8,281 nucleotides of DNA from positions 1-8,281 of the forward strand of contig JAILFF010000091.1 in NCBI GenBank assembly GCA_024697705.1. The letters run 5' to 3'. The translations under genes were made by a program, and so were the position numbers. Shown here piece after piece: positions 1 through 6,424 of this stretch (position 1 is its first letter; every line of letters begins with the position of its first letter). Origin of the DNA: Ruminococcus sp. Lineage in GTDB: Bacteria; Bacillota; Clostridia; Oscillospirales; Ruminococcaceae. A model generated the notes under the pieces. It worked only from the letters and a program-made list of their open reading frames with translations, was not told the origin of the DNA and did not search any database.

Positions 1-13
1 GCTGTTCAGAAGT

Positions 14-193
14 TTAAGGATACACCGCACAAAGATTGCGTGCAAGATGCGCAGTCAGATTTTTCGTCAGATTGCCTAAATTCGACGCAGGCTTGCTGAC
101 GCAAGTCAAGGAGAATTTGGGTAATATGACGAAAAATATGCAAGCAGATTGTGCGCTAAGCCGTCAGGCGGTCTTTGCGCGGTGTATCCTTAA
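14..193. mobile_element. MITE-like long inverted-repeat (fold-back) element, about 180 bp
   Basis: The segment is a long imperfect palindrome. The outer arms 14-39 and 168-193 pair base for base, with one A/C mismatch at 29/178 and two G-T pairs; both tips are TTAA followed by GGATACACCGC. After an internal bulge, 49-53 pairs with 152-156. Positions 60-83 pair with 113-136 with one mismatch and two G-T pairs. The centre is a small CTTGC-TGAC-GCAAG hairpin at 92-105. There is no room for a transposase, so this fits a non-autonomous miniature element. If TTAA or its inner TA is the duplicated target, the terminal repeat would be GGATACACCGC or AGGATACACCGC; the TA version would recall IS630/Tc1-type elements, but that is inference. 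It ends 28 nt before the start codon of the first gene, so it may supply or disrupt that operon's leader. No second copy is visible in the window. It could instead be a structured RNA or an intergenic REP-type repeat. Confidence 0.72.
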
Positions 194-208
194 GCATTTT
201 ATATCGTT

Positions 209-215
209 GAGGAGG
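209..215 (+). promoter_or_regulatory. Strong ribosome binding site that fixes the start of acyltransferase 1
   Basis: GAGGAGG lies 6 nt before ATG 222. The reading frame stays open upstream to ATG 36, but that extra stretch is almost entirely translated palindrome (14-193) and has no good binding site. The start is therefore 222, not 36. Confidence 0.85.
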
Positions 216-221
216 ATCAGT

Positions 222-1477
222 ATGGAATTAAGGGCTGACAATTTGTTATACGCGGCTGGCGCGGGACTGCGAAATTCTTTCAGACTTCATATCACGATGA
301 CCGAGACTGTCAACGGGGAGGCGCTGGAACAGGCATTGAATAAAGCGGCGCGGCTTTTCCCGTATTTTGCGGCAAAGCTCGAAAGAGAAGGTGAAGAATA
401 TCGCCTTGCGGACGATTCCCTGCCGTTTAACGTAACGAACGGCAGCCGAGCCGTAACGCTCGGTTCCGCAGAAAACAATTATCATCTGATGGCGGCAGCT
501 TTTGAGGATAATTCGATCTATCTTGATTTTTCCCACTACATAACCGACGGTCAGGGAAGTTTTCCTTTTCTGCAAACGCTGATGCACAGCTATCTGAGCC
601 TTCTTCACCCCGACGAAAATTTCGACACGGAGCATATGGCATCGCCCGAAAATGATGTCGCCGCGGATGACCCTTATCCCGAAAAAACGCTGTCGTTTGA
701 TAACATCGGCGGCTCCAAACGCCCCGAAGAGTTTTTCATGCTGAACGATCAGCCCCGGGGCTACGAACGCATGAACGAGTGGACGAGCTTTTGCCTGTCC
801 GTCCGTCAGAAGGATATTGTCAGCTATATCTCAAGCGTTGACGGTAGTCCTTCGTCGTTTTTTGCGTCGCTTATCTACCGTGCCATCGACGATCTTCACC
901 CCGAAAACGAGCTGCCTATTGTCTGCGGTATGCAGCATACGTTCCGCAAGCTGCTCGGAAAGTCGCACAGCAATCGGTGTCATGTAAATATTTTACCGAT
1001 CATATACCCGAAAAGACTTCGCAGAAAAGATGTTGAAAGACTTAACACCATCACCCGCGGCTCGGTGATACTCGGTTCGGACGATGCAAACGATGCTCTC
1101 ACTGTCAACCGCCACATTATGAACCGCGAACGCCTGAAAGAAATGACCCTGCCGCAGAAGCATGAATATATGCGGAGGGAACTTCTCGACGGTATCGGAA
1201 AGAACACGTTTGAGGTAAGCTATACGGGACGGGTCCGTGGTGCGGGCTTGACAAATACATCGTCGGCGTTTCGCCCTATCTCGATATGACACTAAGCGGA
1301 GGTATTTCCGCCGAGATTTTTTCGGTAAACGGCAGCTTTACCGTAACGTTAATGCAGCGCAACAGCGACAAGACGTATTCGGAGCGAATCAGCGGACTGC
1401 TTAAAGAGCAGAATATACCTCATACAATGGGTGAGCCGCGCAGCTTTGAGATAAGCCCGATCTCTCTTCCGAATTAA
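222..1477 (+). pseudogene. Condensation/alcohol-acetyltransferase-like acyltransferase, frameshifted near 1233
   Basis: With the frame repaired this is a protein of about 418 residues of the condensation-domain/BAHD-like acyltransferase superfamily (alcohol acetyltransferase or PapA5-like), which moves an acyl group from a thioester to an alcohol or amine. The catalytic HxxxDG motif is intact as HYITDG (H105, D109, G110) inside a beta-strand context FSHYITDGQG. The first frame runs to TGA at 1287-1289, but its last 19 or so codons lose family character. In the frame two bases later, codons from 1235 read PWCGLDKYIVGVSPYLDM and continue without a stop to 1477, giving a natural C-terminal half-strand and helix. 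One missing base around 1233-1236 (for example a C from GTC-CCG) explains the break, at about codon 338. No slippery heptamer is visible there, so programmed frameshifting is unlikely. It is first in the operon, with 37 nt to its paralogue. It is either a recent pseudogene or a sequencing error; the acceptor and donor are unknown. Confidence 0.72.
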
Positions 1478-1514
1478 AGCTGCGATAGAATAATTAAGGG
1501 AAAAGAATGACATA

Positions 1515-2807
1515 ATGCAAGTAAAAAAATTACACTTTTTGGACGAATCATTATACTGGGGACGTTCGGGAAAACAGGCGACCGTGATAGAATTGAAATG
1601 CGTACTTGCTCGCGATCTTGACGTAGAAGCTCTTAAAAATGCTTTGCTGAATTCTCTGAAAGTCCATACCAATTTCAGAACACGGCCGTTATTTGCAAAA
1701 CACAGATTTTGGTCGATGACCGATGACGTTAAAGAACCCCCGATGTTCAAAGAAAACGGTCGTCCGAGACGACTCGGAACCAACGAAACAAACGGTCTGA
1801 TGCTTTATGTTTCATACAAAGTTCGGTCATTTACACTTCACGTTTTTCACGGGATAGCCGATCTTCGGTCAATATCTGCTTTTCTGAATACTCTGCTGAA
1901 ATTCTATTATTATCCTTCGGCTTCGGAACAGATCGTACTTCCCGCCCCCGACAGTTCGGATACATTTGGCTGTTACGAGGAGATACTGAAAAACGGCGCA
2001 CCCGCGAAAACAAACAACAGGTACGCCCCGAAAAAACACGACATTTTCCATATACCCGAAAAGAGTTACGGAGAAAAGACCACAAAACAGCGAGTATTTG
2101 AAATTGATCTTCCACTAAAGCCGTTTCTCGCGTTTACTAAGGAAAATAAAAGCTCGGTCGTCCCCACTTTAAATGCCGTTATCGGACACGCGATACATCA
2201 GCAGTATAATGTCGGCAATAAAGATATTACTTGTTATGTGCCTGTCGATCTGCGCCCCGTATTTCATTTTGAATCGGGCGGAAACGCTCCGGCTGCATTT
2301 ACTCTGCCGTATTCCCGCAAAATGGAAGATCTAAGTCTTGGGAAAAGGGCGATGTATCTGCGAAATATCATGAAAACACAGACCAAGCCCGAAAGCCTGT
2401 ATAAGTACGTCGCGGATTTAAAGAAAAAATTTGATATAGTCTACTCCTTACGATTACCTGTCGGTCTTTTATCAAAGCTCGTCGTCAAAATAGGTCGGGA
2501 GATAGACCGCAGAAGCTATACTTACGGCATTTCATATGGCGGAAAAGTCAGCTTTGGTGAGGGCATTTACCCTCATGTAGTATCTATCTCTGCTGCCGCG
2601 GGTTCGTATTCTTATCCTTTATGGATAATAGCCTGCGAGTACAATGGGGTCATTCGCATGAAGTTTATACAATCCTACGAAAGCGATAAGCTTGTGAAGG
2701 CGATTTACGGGGATTTGGCAGAGCGTTTTCCCGGTACACGTCTCAGAGATCAAGATCATCATATGTTTGATGAATTCCATATCAAATGTATTCCTCACAG
2801 ACGGTAA
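1515..2807 (+). CDS. Condensation/alcohol-acetyltransferase-like protein, diverged paralogue
   Basis: An intact 430-residue protein that appears to be a paralogue of the preceding acyltransferase. It has the same length class, a matching N-terminal helix (DVEALKNAL versus NGEALEQAL), the central motif in the same place, and a C-terminal ISYGGKV strand matching VSYTGRV. The active-site motif reads HGIADL: H112 and D116 are kept but the following glycine is replaced by leucine (L117). It may therefore have altered acyltransferase activity or, like some condensation-domain relatives, a non-catalytic partner role. No signal peptide or clear membrane span is seen, so it is presumably cytoplasmic. 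The start ATG at 1515 has only a distant AAGGG (1496-1500). That Shine-Dalgarno sequence is better spaced for ATG 1507, which reads Met-Thr-stop and whose TAA overlaps this start as TAATG, so reinitiation coupling is possible. It appears somewhat more AT-rich than its neighbours. The next gene starts 33 nt downstream. Family confidence is moderate; substrate unknown. Confidence 0.72.
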   Translation: MQVKKLHFLDESLYWGRSGKQATVIELKCVLARDLDVEALKNALLNSLKVHTNFRTRPLFAKHRFWSMTDDVKEPPMFKENGRPRRLGTNETNGLMLYVSYKVRSFTLHVFHGIADLRSISAFLNTLLKFYYYPSASEQIVLPAPDSSDTFGCYEEILKNGAPAKTNNRYAPKKHDIFHIPEKSYGEKTTKQRVFEIDLPLKPFLAFTKENKSSVVPTLNAVIGHAIHQQYNVGNKDITCYVPVDLRPVFHFESGGNAPAAFTLPYSRKMEDLSLGKRAMYLRNIMKTQTKPESLYKYVADLKKKFDIVYSLRLPVGLLSKLVVKIGREIDRRSYTYGISYGGKVSFGEGIYPHVVSISAAAGSYSYPLWIIACEYNGVIRMKFIQSYESDKLVKAIYGDLAERFPGTRLRDQDHHMFDEFHIKCIPHRR

Positions 2808-2840
2808 ATAATTTAACAGTGCATAGAACGGAGATTATTT

Positions 2841-3809
2841 ATGGGTAATACTTTTTATTTTGATTGGGAGCTTCGTCTGATGGAATTGTTTCAGACGGCA
2901 GACAGCCCCGTTGTAAACGCGATAGCGCAGTTTTTCAGCTTTATCAGCGAGGAACTGCTGCTGATAGTCATTATCGGATTCTTCTACTGGAGCTATGACA
3001 AGGAAACGGGTAAACGTGTGTCGATGACGTTTATGACTGCCCTTTCGTGCGGGACCTTGGTCAAAGGCGCTGTTATGCGACGCCGCCCCTATATGGATAA
3101 TGAAAGCGTGAAATGTCTGCGCCCCGCTCATTCCGACGGCGATATTATGGACGTATCGGCACAAGGGTATTCGTTTCCGAGCAGTCACGCAGGTATGTCT
3201 TCTTCGCTCTACGGCTCTCTTGCTGTCTGCTATATAAATATAGTGTGGAAGATTATTGGAGTAATTATTCCGCTGTGCGTCGGTCTTTCAAGAGTTTATA
3301 TAGGCGTACACTACCCGACCGATGTGCTGACCGGCTGGCTGATCGGTACGGCGGCATTGGGAATAATATCGTTCCTCTATAAAAAGATAAAGAACAGAAC
3401 TGTCATATATTGTATTATCACCGCTGCCACATTGCCGGGTCTGTTCTATTGCAGAGATTCCGAATACTTCAATGTGCTTGGGATAATGATCGGCTTTGCG
3501 GCTTCATTCATTTTTGAAGAGAAGTATGTTTCTTTCGAGAACACAAGGAGTATCTCCGCAAGTGTTCTGCGGGTCATCGGCGGCGTGCTTGTATTCTTCA
3601 TCGTAAGCACTTTGATAAAACTGCCATTCTCGGCGGAATTCAGGGAATCGGCAACGGCGGGAGCCTTTGCGCTGAGGTCTTTCAGATACGCCGCAGCTGT
3701 ATTCTGTGCGATGGGACTGTTTCCGATTTTGTTCGGAAAGGTAAAGCTGCTCAGAGGCGAGACTGTATCTGCGACACCGAGCGATACCGTGAGTGTCCGA
3801 AAGCATTGA
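2841..3809 (+). CDS. PAP2-family membrane phosphatase
   Basis: A 322-residue multi-span membrane protein of the type 2 phosphatidic acid phosphatase family, which removes phosphate from lipid phosphates or lipid pyrophosphates at the membrane. All three catalytic motifs are visible: KX6RP (K75 to R82-P83), the PSGH box as PSSH (P113-H116, with S replacing G), and SRX5HX3D (S150-R151, H157, D161). Hydrophobic spans are seen near 35-50, 120-147 (probably two), 163-180, 188-203, 211-226, 243-260 and 280-298. The YWSYDKETG segment at 49-57 before motif 1 recurs in clostridial PAP2 proteins as I know them. The long C-terminal membrane part beyond motif 3 adds extra helices to the minimal core. A CGGAG binding site at 2829-2833 sits 7 nt before the ATG. 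The gene lies 33 nt after an acyltransferase-like gene and 53 nt before an oxidoreductase, which suggests shared transcription. Substrate could be phosphatidate, undecaprenyl pyrophosphate or a glycolipid phosphate; nothing here decides. Confidence 0.9.
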   Translation: MGNTFYFDWELRLMELFQTADSPVVNAIAQFFSFISEELLLIVIIGFFYWSYDKETGKRVSMTFMTALSCGTLVKGAVMRRRPYMDNESVKCLRPAHSDGDIMDVSAQGYSFPSSHAGMSSSLYGSLAVCYINIVWKIIGVIIPLCVGLSRVYIGVHYPTDVLTGWLIGTAALGIISFLYKKIKNRTVIYCIITAATLPGLFYCRDSEYFNVLGIMIGFAASFIFEEKYVSFENTRSISASVLRVIGGVLVFFIVSTLIKLPFSAEFRESATAGAFALRSFRYAAAVFCAMGLFPILFGKVKLLRGETVSATPSDTVSVRKH

Positions 3810-3862
3810 CCGATTCCGAATAATTCTTTGTAAATCATATATTTGAGGCGGAGGAAATAAAA

Positions 3863-4420
3863 ATGACCTTATACATAAACAGCTGCGTTCGCAAGGATTC
3901 GAGAACGAACCGTATAGCAAAAGCGCTGCTTGATAAAATGGGCGAGTATACCGAGCTTTTTCTTCCCGCGGAGGATATCCGACCTCTGACGGAGGAAACG
4001 CTCTCAAAGCGTGACGCGCTTCTTGCGGCGGCGAAATATGATGACCCGATGCTGCGCTATGCAAGGCAGTTTGCCGAAGCGGACAAGATCGTTATCGCGG
4101 CGCCGTTCTGGGACGGCTCGTTCCCTTCGGTGCTTAAGGTGTATATCGAAAATATCTACGCGGTGGGCATTGTGACTGTCTACGGCGCGGACGGTGTTCC
4201 GCAGGGTCTCTGCAAGGCGGATGAGCTTATCTATGTCACTACGGCAGGCGGTGAATATATCCCCGATTTCGGCTACGGATATATCAAAGCGCTTGCGGAA
4301 AACTGTTTCGGCATTAAGCGAACAAGGCTTATCAAAGCCGAAATGCTCGATATTATCGGTGCGGACGCGGAACAGCTTGTGAACGAAGCAATAACGACAG
4401 CTTTGGGAGGTGCACCATGA
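3863..4420 (+). CDS. NAD(P)H-dependent FMN oxidoreductase, flavodoxin-like fold
   Basis: A 185-residue soluble protein resembling the NAD(P)H quinone dehydrogenase/azoreductase group, which uses FMN to reduce quinones, azo compounds or similar acceptors. Residues 1-20 form a beta-strand followed by SCVRKDSRTNRIAKAL, the expected FMN-phosphate-binding loop and helix. Residues 75-98 hold a strand and APFWDGSFPSVLKVYIENI, equivalent to the P-x-W/Y-N-x-x-x-P-x-x-LK signature. TTAGGEY at 126-132 corresponds to the second flavin-contacting loop (SRGGxY in azoreductases). The length is close to the usual 180-210 residues. The start is supported by a GGCGGAGG site (3847-3854) 8 nt before the ATG. Its TGA overlaps the next gene's ATG (ATGA), so the two are translationally coupled. 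The acceptor is not predictable; it is not obviously a classical AzoR. Confidence 0.85.
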   Translation: MTLYINSCVRKDSRTNRIAKALLDKMGEYTELFLPAEDIRPLTEETLSKRDALLAAAKYDDPMLRYARQFAEADKIVIAAPFWDGSFPSVLKVYIENIYAVGIVTVYGADGVPQGLCKADELIYVTTAGGEYIPDFGYGYIKALAENCFGIKRTRLIKAEMLDIIGADAEQLVNEAITTALGGAP

Positions 4421-5568
4421 ACAATAACATTATAAAACTTACGGGAAGGATCGATTCCGTCAATGCTCCCCAATGGGAGAAAACTATAACGGAGCAGATA
4501 AGCGCGGGAACAGAGCCTGTTTTCGACGCGGCGGAGCTTGAATACATTTCAAGCGCAGGTCTGCGGGTGCTGATGAAGGCAAAAAAGCAGATCAAGGGCG
4601 AGATGCGTATAATAAATGTTTCTTCCGACGTGTACGATATATTTGATATGACGGGCTTCACTGAGCTTTTCACGGTGGAAAAGCGTATGCGCGAGATTTC
4701 CGTTGACGGCTGTGAGGTGATCGGCGAGGGCTTCTTCGGGACAGTCTACCGAATCGACCCCGAGACTATCGTAAAAGTGTATCACACCCCCGACTGCATA
4801 CCGATGATACGCAGCGAACAGCGCCTCGCAAGACTTGCGTTTATCAAAGGCGTTCCGACAGCAATTTCGTATGACATAGTCAAGGTCGGCGATAATTACG
4901 GTTCGGTTTTCGAGCTGCTCGACGCGCAGTCGTTCAACGATCATCTTATAAACGAGCCGGATAATTTCGACAAGATACTGCGTCAGTACGTGGATTTTCT
5001 CAAACTCATTCACGACGCGGAGATGGATAAGGGAACGCTTCCGATGGCAAGAGACAGATTTATCGGATATCTCGATGTTATCAAGGACTATCTGAACGGC
5101 AGTCAGTATGACAGGCTTCGTGAACTACTGTCGGCGATGCCCGACGATCTGCACATGGTTCACTGCGATTTTCAGATGAAAAACGTGATGCTTGTGGGTG
5201 ACGAGCCGATGCTTATCGACATGGACACGATCTCGACGGGTCAGCCGATCTTCGATTTGCAGGCGCTTTATGTTACTTATGTCGGTTTCCCCGAAGACGA
5301 CCCCGGCAATCTGCGCAGCTTTCTCGGTATTCCCGACGAATGGGGAGACCGTATCTGGCAAGACATTATGAGGTATTATTTCGACAGCGCCGACGAATCG
5401 GAGCTTAAAACTATCGGCGATAAAATACAGCTGCTTGCTATGGTACGCTTTCTCTATCTTCTTGCTTCGACCGATATGAAAAACGGCGAACTCGGAGAAA
5501 AGCGGATCGGCACGGCGCAGAATCATATAAGCGAATTGCTTGAAACCGTTCATGATCTTGCATTGTGA
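4417..5568 (+). CDS. STAS-domain and APH/choline-kinase-like phosphotransferase fusion
   Basis: A 383-residue two-domain protein. Residues 1-92 are a STAS (anti-sigma-factor antagonist) domain with the motif EYISSAGLRVLMKAKKQI at 42-59; S45/S46 align with the phosphorylatable serines of SpoIIAA. From about 98 onward is a protein-kinase-like phosphotransferase of the aminoglycoside/choline kinase class: a glycine-rich loop GEGFFGTVYR (103-112), an ATP-binding lysine K120 in IVKVY, the catalytic loop HCDFQMKN (H249, D251, N256), and the metal-binding D268 in LIDMDT. The kinase part recalls a phosphotransferase family described in rumen Fibrobacter (TIGR02172), as I remember it. All core kinase residues are present, so it is probably active on a small molecule or a protein. 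It could phosphorylate its own STAS serine, but this is inference. Its start overlaps the oxidoreductase stop by 4 nt, a strong hint that the two products are made together. Aminoglycoside resistance should not be assumed. Confidence 0.88.
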   Translation: MNNNIIKLTGRIDSVNAPQWEKTITEQISAGTEPVFDAAELEYISSAGLRVLMKAKKQIKGEMRIINVSSDVYDIFDMTGFTELFTVEKRMREISVDGCEVIGEGFFGTVYRIDPETIVKVYHTPDCIPMIRSEQRLARLAFIKGVPTAISYDIVKVGDNYGSVFELLDAQSFNDHLINEPDNFDKILRQYVDFLKLIHDAEMDKGTLPMARDRFIGYLDVIKDYLNGSQYDRLRELLSAMPDDLHMVHCDFQMKNVMLVGDEPMLIDMDTISTGQPIFDLQALYVTYVGFPEDDPGNLRSFLGIPDEWGDRIWQDIMRYYFDSADESELKTIGDKIQLLAMVRFLYLLASTDMKNGELGEKRIGTAQNHISELLETVHDLAL

Positions 5569-5584
5569 TACGCAAAACTATAAT
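5558..5584 (+). promoter_or_regulatory. Possible promoter upstream of queT
   Basis: A perfect TATAAT at 5579-5584 is preceded by TTGCAT at 5558-5563, but the spacer is only 15 nt, shorter than the usual 16-18. It would start transcription near 5591 and leave a leader of roughly 105 nt before queT. The -35 box overlaps the end of the STAS-kinase gene. Promoter strength is uncertain. Confidence 0.35.
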
Positions 5585-5603
5585 CATACAACAGATGATA
5601 TGA

Positions 5604-5693
5604 TTGAAAAATGACGAACTGTTCGAGTCAATGAATCCGGTGATGAATTCGGTGAAAGCGGCTCTGCCGACAATAGAAAGATCTACGGTATAA
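5604..5693 (+). other. Possible small coding frame or gene remnant (29 codons) before queT
   Basis: A short open frame from TTG 5604 to TAA 5691-5693 reads KNDELFESMNPVMNSVKAAL and continues with PTIERSTV. Its codon choice resembles the neighbouring genes, and its stop lies 3 nt before the queT ATG, which has no good binding site of its own. This would suit translational coupling. However, the TTG start has no visible Shine-Dalgarno sequence. An ATG at 5600 (MIEK, then TGA) would join this frame if the five-A run at 5607-5611 were one base shorter. It may be a small gene, a frameshifted remnant or chance. I recognise no family. Confidence 0.25.
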
Positions 5694-5696
5694 ATA

Positions 5697-6172
5697 ATGA
5701 CCAAAAAATACATTACGAACATCACTCAGGGAGCAGTGATAGCGGCATTGTATGTTGTCCTGACAGTCCTGTTTGTGCCGATATCTTTCGGAGCAATGCA
5801 GATAAGATTTTCCGAAATGCTTACCGTTCTGCCGATGTTTACACCTGCTGCCGTTCCGGGATTGTTTATCGGATGTCTGCTGGGGAATATTCTCGGCGGT
5901 GCCGTGATATGGGATACTGTTTTCGGAAGCCTTGCCACGCTGATCGGAGCTTTTGGATGCTATCTTCTCCGCAAAAATCGCTGGCTTACGCCTATTCCGA
6001 CCATAGCAGCCAATGCCGTGATCGTTCCTTTTGTACTGCGCTATGCATACGAGGTAACGATCGCAATTCCGCTGCTGATGCAGTATGTAATGATCGGTGA
6101 AGTAATAATTTGGGAGAAATGCTTATATCGCTTCTTCTGAAGCGCAGTGATATATTCAAAAAGCGGCTGTGA
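5697..6172 (+). pseudogene. queT: QueT-type queuosine-precursor transporter, C-terminus out of frame
   Basis: A small hydrophobic integral membrane protein matching QueT, the substrate-binding subunit of an ECF-type transporter thought to import a queuosine precursor (preQ1 or related). Recognisable stretches are QGAVIAALYVVLT (11-23), GAMQIRFSEMLTVLP (32-46), PGLFIGCLLGNILGG (54-68), WDTVFGSLATLIGAF (72-86) and the PFVLRYAYE segment (111-119). The conserved late motif begins correctly as IGEVI (133-137), but the frame then runs IWEKCLYRFF and stops at 6138-6140, giving 147 residues. In the frame two bases along, 6113-6172 reads GEMLISLLLKRSDIFKKRL, a typical QueT ending. A loss of 3n+1 bases (about 10 would suit the expected CGVLG segment) around 6105-6113 explains this. 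The truncated product lacks part of the last helix, so function is doubtful unless the change is an error. I found no recognisable preQ1 riboswitch in 5569-5696. Confidence 0.82.
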
Positions 6173-6198
6173 AAGCATTTTCACAGTCGCTTTTGTTT
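6159..6198 (+). terminator. Rho-independent terminator, probably bidirectional
   Basis: A 16-bp stem pairs 6159-6174 with 6179-6194 around the loop GCAT, with a single G-T pair at 6166/6187. It is followed by a T-rich tail (TTTT-G-TTT, 6191-6198). On the minus strand the same hairpin ends in TTTTT (6162-6158), so it can also stop the convergent serine hydrolase transcript. The in-frame ancestral queT stop (6170-6172) lies inside the stem. Confidence 0.88.
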
Positions 6199-6424
6199 CG
6201 CTTTAATAATTTTGGAACGCTTAATCTTTTCTCAATGATGACATATCCCCTGCCGCCGCGGATACCGATTCACTTGGCAGCTTGTATATGAAATTCAATA
6301 TCAGTAATTATACATCATCACCGCCGATCAGTCAATCATTAATCAACATAAAGAGTATTATTTTTTCATCGGAAGGAAGGCAGCTGATATGAGAAATAAT
6401 AGTTCACGGTCACCTGAATCATTG
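6199..6424. other. Intergenic region between convergent genes
   Basis: These 226 nt separate the queT terminator from the end of the minus-strand hydrolase. No family-recognisable gene is present. A 28-codon open stretch on the minus strand ends with a stop at 6221-6223 and reads FIYKLPSESVSAAAGDMSSL near its end, with acceptable codon usage. It could be the tail of a degraded gene or chance. A plus-strand AAGGAAGG (6372-6379) precedes ATG 6389, but that frame runs antisense into the hydrolase after 12 codons. Confidence 0.4.

Noticed and set aside
175..204. TTGCGC (175-180) and TTATAT (199-204) as a promoter supplied by the palindrome's end
   Set aside because: The spacer of 18 is acceptable, but the predicted transcription start would fall on the ribosome binding site at 209-215, and both boxes are weak.
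1226..1240. Programmed -1 frameshifting in acyltransferase 1
   Set aside because: No X-XXY-YYZ slippery heptamer and no obvious downstream structure; a one-base loss is simpler.
4417..5568. Aminoglycoside resistance gene
   Set aside because: The kinase fold alone does not give this function; the STAS fusion and operon context point to regulation or metabolism.
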